A DNA stretch of 61,406 bases. Origin: CALVGQ01 sp964369385 (GTDB lineage Bacteria > Bacillota_I > Bacilli_A > Erysipelotrichales > Erysipelotrichaceae). The DNA lies in assembly GCA_964369385.1 (NCBI GenBank), contig CAYJEY010000010.1, forward strand, positions 1-61,406, read 5' to 3'. Numbering within the stretch: position 1 is the first letter of the stretch; every line of letters starts with the position of its first letter. Shown here piece after piece: positions 1 through 6,233 of the stretch. The position numbers and the translations under genes were made by a program. Under the pieces are notes generated by a model. That model was not told the DNA's origin, made no database searches, and saw nothing but the letters and a program-made list of their open reading frames with translations.

Positions 1-2
1 CT

Positions 3-54
3 ATGCCTTTATTTATTTTTATTTTTCGCTTGACTTATCATAGTTGGTCTCCTT
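3..54 (-). repeat. Left arm of terminal inverted repeat
   Basis: These 52 bases are the reverse complement of 61355-61406 with one mismatch (position 29 against 61380). On the minus strand the arm starts with AAGGAGACCAACT, runs into an ATG and points out of the window. Homology with the other arm stops sharply after position 54. This looks like the inner edge of a repeated element whose remainder lies outside the window, or a conserved leader shared by two loci. The element type cannot be identified from what is visible. Confidence 0.8.
9..41 (-). CDS. Possible 10-codon micro-ORF or leader peptide
   Basis: The minus strand reads MISQAKNKNK followed by TAA, preceded by a strong ribosome binding site AAGGAG eight bases upstream. 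It is rich in Lys and Asn and has no hydrophobic stretch. The frame is nearly identical to the one at 61368-61400 (A to S at residue 5). It may be a leader peptide or the remains of a longer gene continuing past the window edge. Conservation of the ribosome binding site and frame is the only support, so it may not be translated. Confidence 0.3.
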   Translation of the reverse strand: MISQAKNKNK

Positions 55-67
55 AAATGATAAAGTT

Positions 68-76
68 ATCATACCA
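68..76 (-). promoter_or_regulatory. Extended -10 promoter for the leftward micro-ORF
   Basis: The minus strand reads TGGTATGAT, an extended -10 element (TGn plus TATGAT), 26 bases before the micro-ORF ATG. No good -35 lies 17 bases upstream, which is tolerable for an extended -10. It overlaps the left half of the palindrome at 71-98. Confidence 0.4.
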
Positions 77-98
77 TAAAATAATTCTTTTATAGTAT
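71..98. promoter_or_regulatory. Operator-like palindrome between divergent units
   Basis: ATACCATAAAA, a 6-base spacer, then TTTTATAGTAT: an inverted repeat with 10 of 11 positions matching. It lies between the leftward micro-ORF and the rightward SMP-30 gene and overlaps the leftward extended -10. The form and position suit a dimeric repressor controlling both sides; the regulator is not in the window. Confidence 0.45.
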
Positions 99-117
99 GG
101 TCTATTGTCAAATGTTT

Positions 118-126
118 TGTTAAAAT
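118..126 (+). promoter_or_regulatory. Possible extended -10 promoter for the SMP-30 gene
   Basis: TGTTAAAAT matches TGn-TAnAAT, 21 bases before the start codon. The ribosome binding site CGGAGTGAGG follows. The -35 region is poor, so this promoter is tentative. Confidence 0.35.
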
Positions 127-147
127 AAAACGGAGTGAGGAAAAGGG

Positions 148-1014
148 ATGAAAACGTTAAGGGATGCTAAAGTAGTAAGTAACGTAGTATGCAAGTTAGG
201 AGAAAGTCCATATTGGGATGAATCTACACAAACATTTAGGTATGTAGATATGCTTGGGAAGAAGGTTATTTCATTTCAACCAGAAAATAATTGCACAGTA
301 GTATGGAAAGTACCAGATGTAATTGGATGTGTTAATCCAATTAAAGGGGATGATGCATTAATTGCGATGTATAGTGGTATATATTATTTTAGTTTTGTGG
401 ATGGTAAATGTAAGCAAATGATTCCAAGAGATTCAAGTTGGAAAGAAAGTGTTCGATTTAACGACGGAAAGTGTGATGCTCAGGGAAAGTTTTGGGTAGG
501 AACAACGGATGTTGAACGTGAAAAGGTAAGTCATCTGTTTCGAGTTGATAAAGAGTTAAACATTATGGCGAAGGATTTAGTGATTTCAAATGGTTTAGCT
601 TGGAGTGAAGATGGTCAAACGATGTACTTTATTGATACATGGCCTAGAAATATTTGGAAGGCTGAACTAGATAGTACCAAGACAAATTTTGTGAGCGTAG
701 AAATTGCTTTTGATTTTGATGAAACGTTGGGAAACCCAGATGGTATGACGATTGATCAAGAGGGAATGTTGTGGATTGCCTTTACTAAAAATGGAAAAGT
801 ATGTCAGTTCAATCCTGAAACGAAAGAGCATATTGCAACAATAGAACTACCTATCGCAAACCCTACAAGTTGTGCATTTGGTGGTGCAGATCTAAAAACA
901 TTGTACATTACAAGCGCAATACTAGAGGATACACATCCAGATGCCGGGAAATGCTTTAGTATTGAGTTAGAAGTAGGAGGCTATTTGCCTCATGCTTATA
1001 GCAATGGAAAGTAA
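148..1014 (+). CDS. SMP-30/gluconolactonase/LRE family protein
   Basis: This 288-residue protein belongs to the six-bladed beta-propeller family of sugar lactonases (SMP-30/gluconolactonase/LRE). The metal-binding residues of the family appear in order: Glu19 in GESPYWDE, Asn148 in SNGLAWSEDG and Asp198 in NPDGM. Their spacing is close to that of the animal SMP-30 enzymes. No signal peptide is present, so it should be cytoplasmic. The likely reaction is opening of an aldonolactone in sugar oxidation, but the substrate cannot be read from sequence. The start follows the ribosome binding site GGAGTGAGG. The gene has its own upstream region with a palindrome and a terminator behind it, so it is probably monocistronic. 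The next gene, a glycosidase, suggests a role in pentose or hexose use. Confidence 0.8.
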   Translation: MKTLRDAKVVSNVVCKLGESPYWDESTQTFRYVDMLGKKVISFQPENNCTVVWKVPDVIGCVNPIKGDDALIAMYSGIYYFSFVDGKCKQMIPRDSSWKESVRFNDGKCDAQGKFWVGTTDVEREKVSHLFRVDKELNIMAKDLVISNGLAWSEDGQTMYFIDTWPRNIWKAELDSTKTNFVSVEIAFDFDETLGNPDGMTIDQEGMLWIAFTKNGKVCQFNPETKEHIATIELPIANPTSCAFGGADLKTLYITSAILEDTHPDAGKCFSIELEVGGYLPHAYSNGK

Positions 1015-1033
1015 ATAATATTTTTATAAGTCT

Positions 1034-1059
1034 AGATAGTCAGGTGGCTATCTTTTTTT
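1034..1059 (+). terminator. Terminator after the SMP-30 gene
   Basis: AGATAG pairs with CTATCT across an 8-base loop, extendable by a G-T and a C-G pair, followed by seven Ts. Confidence 0.7.
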
Positions 1060-1085
1060 CATATTATTCACAAATATAATTGAAT

Positions 1086-1116
1086 TTGACATAAAAGGTA
1101 AAAATCATTCTATAAT
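1086..1116 (+). promoter_or_regulatory. Promoter for the GH127-type gene
   Basis: A perfect -35 TTGACA and a perfect -10 TATAAT, separated by 19 bases, a little longer than the ideal 17. It lies 51 bases before the start codon. Confidence 0.6.
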
Positions 1117-1167
1117 TTTGTCTAGCATAGCTGTATCATGTGGTAGAAAAGTTAAGGAGAGGTACAA

Positions 1168-3012
1168 ATGAAAAAAGATAATGTTTATCCTTGTGGGTGG
1201 CTTCGTTATGAAATGAAAAGGGATTTAGAAGGATTTTTAGGTAACTTAGATAATGCAGTACCAGATATTATAAAAAATGATGATATTTATGGAGTGAATC
1301 GTTTAAGTAAAAAAGTAAAAAGTAAGGATGTTGGAGCAATTGCGCAAGATGCAGATTGGGAAGTTCAATATCTGTGGTGGAATAGTGAGAGCTTTTCCAA
1401 TTGGTTAGATGGACTTATTCGTACTGCATATGTATTGGAAGATGAAGTTTATCTAGAAAAAGCGAAGAAATATTTATTTCATGTATTAGACTCTCAAGAT
1501 GATAATGGTTATATTGGAATATATGATGAGGATTTACGTTATCATTTTTCTAGTGAAAATGGTGAATTGTGGGCACAGGCTACATTTCTAAGATCAGCAC
1601 TTTCATATTATAAGTTATCAAAAGATAAAACTGTGCTACAAAAAGTGATAAAGGCTGTACAGCTTACGATGAATAGCTATCCAAGAGAGGAAAGCGAACC
1701 ATTTAAGTTGGATGATAACTATGCAGGAGCATGTCATGGATTAATGTTTGTGGATGTATGTTTTAGCTTATACATGATAACGAATGAACACAACTATTTA
1801 TCTTATGCCGGTTGGTTATATCTTAGCTATAGCAAAGAGGAGTTAAGCGAGTATGATATCCAAGAGTGTCAATTGCGTGATTTTGATCAGTTGTTTTATG
1901 GACATGCACCACATACCTATGAACATTTTAGAGCATTATTAATTGCACATGAGGCAGGCTATTATCACGACTCAACATTAATACAATCTTATCTTCAAAA
2001 ACTGAAGACATGTATAAGTCCATCTGGTGGGCCAATTGGTGATGAATGGGTATATCAAAGAACTGCCAACCCTACATCAACTGGATATGAGTATTGTTCG
2101 CTACAAGAATTACTTCATTCATATCACTTGATGTATCAGTTAAGCAAAGAGGTAAAGTATTTAGAAAAGATGGAGTGGATGTTTTATAATGCTGCGATGG
2201 GTGCAAGACATCCATTTCGTAGTCAAATAGCATATTGTCAAAGAGACAATGCATATCAAAGCACTGGTGATCAATTGGAGGGAAGAGCAGGGCAAAATAT
2301 ACGATATAAGTATTCAGTTGCTCATCAGGATGTTGCAGTATGCTGTGTGCCAAATGCAGGAAGAATTATGAGCTACTTTCTAGATGCAGTATATGAATGT
2401 AAAGATGATGTAATTCTTATTAACTTGTACACACCGTCAACAGTTAAGAAAGTAATCAATAATCAAGAAATTGTAATTACTCAAGAAACTGATTATCCGT
2501 TTAATTTAAGCTCTAAAATTAAAGTATCAACAAACCAAGAGTTTCAATTGATGTTAAGAAAACCAAGCTATGTAGAAGCGATGAATGTGTCAATCAATGG
2601 GGTAGAGATAACAAATCAAGATAAAGATTATTGGTTAGTGCATATTTACACAGAATCAATAATTGAGGTTGTTTTTGAAGCTAAAATTGTTGAACATAAG
2701 GATTTGTTGAATGATTCCTACTTTAGTTATGGACCACTAATTTATGCAGTAAGCATTGAAGAAGTACTAGAGGAGAAAAGAGTTTATCCAGTAGGGGAAG
2801 CAGATGCACTTTATCGATCAAAAAACCAAGAATACAAAGACTGGATTATTTCGACTTCTGAATTAGAAATTGAGCAAATTGGCTATAGTTTTCAAAATCC
2901 AACAACGCTTATAGGAACAGTGCTGCATAAAGGGAAACAAGTGAAAATGCAATTCAAACCAATGGGAAGTACTATATTAAGAAAAGTGACATTTAAAAAA
3001 AGTGATGAGTAA
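1168..3012 (+). CDS. GH127-type glycoside hydrolase (beta-L-arabinofuranosidase family)
   Basis: The 614-residue protein has an N-terminal alpha/alpha-barrel region (about 1-420) and C-terminal beta-sandwich domains, as in GH127 (formerly DUF1680). The zinc-thiolate site of Bifidobacterium HypBA1 is recognisable: Glu308 and Cys310 in YEYC, and Cys392-Cys393 in CCVPN. Glu293 in GDEW is the likely counterpart of the acid/base glutamate. There is no signal peptide, so it should act inside the cell on imported oligosaccharides. Family members remove beta-L-arabinofuranosyl and related residues; the exact substrate is open. The ribosome binding site AAGGAGAGG supports the ATG start. It has its own promoter and a terminator that overlaps the stop codon. 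No sugar transporter lies alongside, so it may work on substrates imported by a system encoded elsewhere. Confidence 0.8.
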   Translation: MKKDNVYPCGWLRYEMKRDLEGFLGNLDNAVPDIIKNDDIYGVNRLSKKVKSKDVGAIAQDADWEVQYLWWNSESFSNWLDGLIRTAYVLEDEVYLEKAKKYLFHVLDSQDDNGYIGIYDEDLRYHFSSENGELWAQATFLRSALSYYKLSKDKTVLQKVIKAVQLTMNSYPREESEPFKLDDNYAGACHGLMFVDVCFSLYMITNEHNYLSYAGWLYLSYSKEELSEYDIQECQLRDFDQLFYGHAPHTYEHFRALLIAHEAGYYHDSTLIQSYLQKLKTCISPSGGPIGDEWVYQRTANPTSTGYEYCSLQELLHSYHLMYQLSKEVKYLEKMEWMFYNAAMGARHPFRSQIAYCQRDNAYQSTGDQLEGRAGQNIRYKYSVAHQDVAVCCVPNAGRIMSYFLDAVYECKDDVILINLYTPSTVKKVINNQEIVITQETDYPFNLSSKIKVSTNQEFQLMLRKPSYVEAMNVSINGVEITNQDKDYWLVHIYTESIIEVVFEAKIVEHKDLLNDSYFSYGPLIYAVSIEEVLEEKRVYPVGEADALYRSKNQEYKDWIISTSELEIEQIGYSFQNPTTLIGTVLHKGKQVKMQFKPMGSTILRKVTFKKSDE

Positions 3013-3024
3013 TCATCACTTTTT
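2997..3024 (+). terminator. Terminator overlapping the GH127-type stop codon
   Basis: AAAAGTGATGA, loop gtaa, TCATCACTTTT. The stem begins inside the last codons and the TAA lies partly in the loop. A and T tracts on both sides could make it work in both directions. Confidence 0.75.
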
Positions 3025-3033
3025 ACATGAAAA

Positions 3034-3052
3034 AAAAGCACGTTGTGCTTTT
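3034..3052 (-). terminator. Terminator of the leftward DUF4230 operon
   Basis: On the minus strand, AAAAGCAC, a 3-base loop and GTGCTTTT are followed by more Ts. It overlaps the stop codon of the monooxygenase gene. Confidence 0.7.
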
Positions 3053-3332
3053 AGATTTGCTTCATTTTAATGATTTCACTACTTTCAATGTGACCATCTA
3101 CCATTGTTCTGTAGTTATTAATGTGATTTGCCTGACCATGAATTGCTAAATGCTCAGATGATTCCCAGTTCTCAAAAAAGACAACTTGATTTGGTTTATC
3201 GACATTTTGGTGTAAAACATAATCAATACAACCAGCCTCTTTTCTTGTTTCAGTTACTAGGATTTGAAGCTGTTCAAGGACATAATCTCTTGAACCTTCT
3301 TTAATGTTTATAATAGCTACTACTGAAATCAT
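3051..3332 (-). CDS. Antibiotic biosynthesis monooxygenase-like (ABM) protein
   Basis: A 93-residue single-domain ferredoxin-like fold protein of the ABM/YgiN group. Visible family features are the opening MISVVAIINIKEG strand, a helix ending near ETRKEAGCIDY, and the VFFENWESSEHLAIHG segment. Such small proteins act as quinol or heme monooxygenases or bind small aromatics; function here is unknown. I chose the ATG at 3332 because AAGGAG lies at the right distance and the upstream gene ends one base before it. A longer in-frame reading would overlap the DUF4230 gene heavily. It is last in a three-gene leftward operon, so it may be co-expressed with the DUF4230 proteins without sharing their function. 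Confidence 0.7.
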   Translation of the reverse strand: MISVVAIINIKEGSRDYVLEQLQILVTETRKEAGCIDYVLHQNVDKPNQVVFFENWESSEHLAIHGQANHINNYRTMVDGHIESSEIIKMKQI

Positions 3333-3333
3333 T

Positions 3334-3939
3334 TTATTGTTCTCCTTCATCAATTTCTGATTTTTCAATAAATATAAATTCATATGTGTATTCTGTTTGT
3401 GATAGTTCACCGATATTATCGATGTAGTCACCGAGTAATTTTTGAATACGATACTCGGCTTCACTTAATAGTGTCTGGTCTTCTTTAGCAAGAGTTTCCA
3501 TTTGTATTTGTGCAGCAGTTAAAGCTTGAGTTTGGTCTTCTGCACTTGCTTTTGCTGAATTAGCAGCATAATAGTACGATTCTTCAGTAAGTGACGTTTG
3601 GTCTACTTGACTACTTAATACTTCTGCATGAGGTAAAGTGATCGTGACTAGTTGACCATTAATTTGAATTTCAATTAATGATGTATCAAATCCAATAGTT
3701 ACAATGCCGCTGTATTCGATCCAAAAGTTACGGTCTTTTTTCCAAAATAGGAAACCTTCAGCATCTTCTTCACTTACTCTTGCGACATTATGGAAATAAC
3801 AATCCATAACTGCAAGCTCTGAAATAGCAATCATATCTTGCGTATTAAGTGTAGAATCATCAACCTCTACTTGTTTTGTACATGCACTTACAAATAGCAA
3901 CAACAGTAAAATCAAAAAGAGTAAACTAGTTTTATTCAT
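3334..3939 (-). CDS. DUF4230 lipoprotein
   Basis: A 201-residue protein that starts with a lipoprotein signal peptide: charged start, a leucine-rich core of about 15 residues and lipobox SAC, so it should be anchored outside the membrane. The rest matches the DUF4230 pattern: a strand-rich part with an ITLPHAEVLSSQVD segment, then a long helical stretch (about 105-170) of Ala/Gln/Glu-rich coiled-coil character. DUF4230 has no established function. The ATG at 3939 is chosen over the in-frame TTG at 3954 because GGGGAGG lies six bases before it. The gene overlaps the end of the upstream DUF4230 gene by 8 bases, so the two are translationally coupled and probably form a complex at the cell surface. 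Confidence 0.75.
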   Translation of the reverse strand: MNKTSLLFLILLLLLFVSACTKQVEVDDSTLNTQDMIAISELAVMDCYFHNVARVSEEDAEGFLFWKKDRNFWIEYSGIVTIGFDTSLIEIQINGQLVTITLPHAEVLSSQVDQTSLTEESYYYAANSAKASAEDQTQALTAAQIQMETLAKEDQTLLSEAEYRIQKLLGDYIDNIGELSQTEYTYEFIFIEKSEIDEGEQ

Positions 3940-4579
3940 AAGCAACCTCCCCAAAAGAAACTTCTAATGTATAGTCTTCACCAAAATCGTCGACAAAATG
4001 CGAAACTAGGGCCTCAATTGTATTGATTGCGTTTTGTCCACCCAATTCATAGATAGAAGATTCATGTGAAACTTCTATCGCTAAGTCTTCATGACACAAT
4101 TCATAGGCTTCTTCAATGACTGTATTTGTTTCTGATTTTGAATCAATGAACATAAAGTCGAGTGTTGAGATATCAACCACAGTTTCTGTAAGTGTAAGTG
4201 GAGGAAGTGTTACTAGTATCTTTTTTTCATCTACATTGTTTTCAAATGTTACGGCTTGAAAATCAATTCCCACTTTAACTCTAGCCTCATAATAGACATA
4301 ATAGTCAATCTTTTCTGTATTTGAATCGTCATATTTAACTGCAACACCATTGTATACAGCTACAAAAGTAGAGAGTTCACTAATATCTATAATCGATTCT
4401 AGTGTTGAAGTATTAACTCTCTCAATTGGTTTTGGTGTAAATGCTTCCTTAAAGCCATTGTAAATAAAAAACAATCCAACTAATACAGCAAACAAAATAA
4501 TTAATAGTAGAAATTTATTTGTTTCATTTATAAGTTTGATAATTTTGTAAAAAAAACTAGACTTATTGCTATTTTCCAT
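3932..4579 (-). CDS. DUF4230 membrane-anchored protein
   Basis: A 215-residue protein with a short basic cytoplasmic N terminus, one transmembrane segment at about residues 23-45, and an outward DUF4230 domain that includes a VTLPPLTLTETVVD strand similar to the one in the downstream lipoprotein. Its C-terminal half is shorter and less coiled-coil than its neighbour's. It is first in a leftward operon and is transcribed divergently from the LytTR regulator 186 bases away, so it could be a target or accessory of that two-component system. That is inference from position. Paralogy of the two DUF4230 genes suggests tandem duplication followed by a change of anchoring (transmembrane helix versus lipid). 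Confidence 0.75.
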   Translation of the reverse strand: MENSNKSSFFYKIIKLINETNKFLLLIILFAVLVGLFFIYNGFKEAFTPKPIERVNTSTLESIIDISELSTFVAVYNGVAVKYDDSNTEKIDYYVYYEARVKVGIDFQAVTFENNVDEKKILVTLPPLTLTETVVDISTLDFMFIDSKSETNTVIEEAYELCHEDLAIEVSHESSIYELGGQNAINTIEALVSHFVDDFGEDYTLEVSFGEVAYE

Positions 4580-4670
4580 ATTTCCCCCTTATGTAAACAC
4601 ATATTTTACTAACGTGACAATTATAGCATATTTTGATAGATTCTTAATAAGAAATTACATAATTTGTAAG

Positions 4671-4700
4671 TTTACATCTTTGGAATATACTGTATTTAAT
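4671..4700 (+). promoter_or_regulatory. Candidate promoter for the LytTR two-component genes
   Basis: TTTACA and TTTAAT separated by 18 bases, about 65 bases before the start codon. A second possible promoter, TTGTAG-17-TATTCT, lies closer to the gene. The region is the divergent spacer between the DUF4230 operon and the regulator. Confidence 0.35.
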
Positions 4701-4765
4701 CATAAAACTTCGACTTGTAGTCGCTTTACTGTTTTGATATTCTATTATAGAAAAGGGTGAAAAAT

Positions 4766-5464
4766 ATGAAGTTAAATATAGGAATATGTGATGATCATAG
4801 GGAACATATTGATATGATTAAAGAGTATGTGGAACGCTGGGCGGATCAAAATTTTTATACAGTAGAGCTTCGGGCATTTTACTCCGCTGAACAGTTTATT
4901 ATTGAAAATGAAGTGTTAAGCCAATTTGATATTTTATTACTAGATATTGAGATGAGTGAGATGGATGGAGTAGCCTTAGCAAAGAAAATTCGTCAAGTAG
5001 ATGAGAGGGTTATCATTATCTTTATTAGTGGTTATCAAGAGTATATTCAAGAAGGGTATGAAGTTGCTGCATTACATTTTCTTATTAAACCACTAGAAGA
5101 AGAGAAGCTCATTCAAGTTTTAAATAGAGCAATCACTAAGATAAAGAAGGATGAAAAAGTTCTGAATGTGCAAACTTCTAATTACTTAAAAAAAATCGCC
5201 TTAAGTGAAATTAAATATGTAGAAGTTATGAAAAATTATGTTACGATTCATGCAAAAGAGGATACTGTGGTAAAGCGGACATTGAGTGAAGTTGAAAAGG
5301 ATTTAGATGAACGTTTCTTTAAGATATCTAGGTCGTATATTATTAATTTAAAATATGTACAAAAGTCAAGCAGAAAAGAAGTAGTAATGAATAATGGTGA
5401 GGTGCTTCCTTTATCAAGAGGAATATATGAGGCATTAAATCGAGCAATTATATCATTACACTAA
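4766..5464 (+). CDS. LytTR-family response regulator
   Basis: A 232-residue regulator. Residues 1-120 form a receiver domain with the acidic pair Asp9-Asp10, phosphoacceptor Asp60 in LLLDIEM, and the conserved Lys in FLIKPLEEE. Residues of about 130-230 form a LytTR DNA-binding domain, visible as YVEVMKNYVTIHA and FFKISRSYIINL. Proteins of this type (AgrA, VirR and ComE relatives) bind direct repeats upstream of peptide, bacteriocin or exporter genes. The ATG at 4766 is preferred to the GTG at 4757 because AAAGGG lies at a good distance. The kinase gene follows after 13 bases. The ABC exporter downstream is the obvious candidate target. Confidence 0.88.
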   Translation: MKLNIGICDDHREHIDMIKEYVERWADQNFYTVELRAFYSAEQFIIENEVLSQFDILLLDIEMSEMDGVALAKKIRQVDERVIIIFISGYQEYIQEGYEVAALHFLIKPLEEEKLIQVLNRAITKIKKDEKVLNVQTSNYLKKIALSEIKYVEVMKNYVTIHAKEDTVVKRTLSEVEKDLDERFFKISRSYIINLKYVQKSSRKEVVMNNGEVLPLSRGIYEALNRAIISLH

Positions 5465-5477
5465 GGGAGGATGACCA

Positions 5478-6140
5478 ATGGGATTACTATCTCGTTATAT
5501 TGATAAGCGATTAACTAATTTCCAACAGGAGTTAATGAAAACACATATCGAGGAAGTACAGACGATGGTAGATCAAGTACGAGGGTATCGTCATGATTAT
5601 CACAATCATCTTCAAGTAATGAAGGCTCATTTGCAGACAAGTGATATCGAAGCACTACGTGACTACGTAGGTACGTTAGAAAAGGATTTAAAGCATATTC
5701 AAACATACATGAAAACCGGAAACTCGATGGCAGATGCAATACTCAATAGTAAGATGAGTTTAGCTAAAGCTAAAGGCATTCAAGTTAATGTTAGTGCAAA
5801 TATTCCATTTGAATTAAAAATTTCGTCTGTTGACTTATGTGTTATATTAGGAAATTTATTCGATAATGCCATTGAAGGGGTAATGAATTTGCCAGAAGAA
5901 CTGCGTATTATTCGAGTTTATTTAGATATGAAGCAGACACAGTTGTATATTTCCTTCACAAACTTAACTGCATCAAAAAAACAAGTTAAGATTCAAGGTC
6001 GTTTTTTAAGTACGAAAGGAAATCAACGTGGATTTGGGTTGATACGTATTGATGATATTGTCAAACGAAGTGGTGGATACTTAAGCAGAAATAGTGAGGA
6101 TGGAGCTTTTACTACTGAAATATTATTACCACAACAATAA
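5478..6140 (+). CDS. GHKL (AgrC-type) histidine kinase lacking a membrane sensor
   Basis: A 220-residue kinase made of a short N-terminal helix, a histidine box RHDYHNHLQ with His39 as the likely phosphorylation site, an N box around NLFDNAIEG and a G box around GFGLIRIDDI. AgrC-type kinases normally have 5-7 transmembrane segments before this core (about 430 residues in all). None is present here, and no broken upstream frame encoding one was found. It should therefore be cytosolic, sensing an internal signal or a partner protein such as the neighbouring ABC exporter. The ribosome binding site GGGAGG lies seven bases before the ATG. It is co-transcribed with the regulator and followed by a terminator-like hairpin that separates it from the exporter genes. 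Confidence 0.82.
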   Translation: MGLLSRYIDKRLTNFQQELMKTHIEEVQTMVDQVRGYRHDYHNHLQVMKAHLQTSDIEALRDYVGTLEKDLKHIQTYMKTGNSMADAILNSKMSLAKAKGIQVNVSANIPFELKISSVDLCVILGNLFDNAIEGVMNLPEELRIIRVYLDMKQTQLYISFTNLTASKKQVKIQGRFLSTKGNQRGFGLIRIDDIVKRSGGYLSRNSEDGAFTTEILLPQQ

Positions 6141-6166
6141 GAGTGTGCAATTTGTCCACTCTTTTT
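6140..6166 (+). terminator. Terminator between kinase and exporter genes
   Basis: AGAGTG, an 11-base loop and CACTCT, followed by Ts. The short stem suggests partial termination, so the exporter may receive some read-through. Confidence 0.5.
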
Positions 6167-6170
6167 TGCG

Positions 6171-6213
6171 TTTCATCCCCAAAAAAGATAATGTATGAAA
6201 TCTTAGGTATACT
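6171..6213 (+). promoter_or_regulatory. Candidate activator-dependent promoter for the ABC exporter
   Basis: A TATACT -10 at 6208-6213 has no recognisable -35 (AAGATA at the right place). Upstream, TTTCAT (6171-6176) and ATGAAA (6195-6200) form an inverted repeat with an 18-base spacer. A promoter without a -35 is what one expects when a response regulator such as the upstream LytTR protein recruits polymerase. The binding assignment is inference. Confidence 0.35.
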
Positions 6214-6233
6214 GAATTCAAGAGGTGAAAAGT

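Noticed and set aside
2072..2353. Minus-strand frame inside the GH127-type gene
   Set aside because: No ribosome binding site and no family similarity; it lies opposite a strong coding region.
3333..3464. N-terminal extension of the ABM-domain gene
   Set aside because: The extra 44 residues have no family match, overlap the DUF4230 gene, and a strong ribosome binding site supports the inner ATG at 3332.
4580..4765. A small peptide pheromone gene in the spacer upstream of the LytTR regulator
   Set aside because: The one plausible frame (from 4566) starts inside the divergent gene, lacks a ribosome binding site and has no leader or AgrD-like features.
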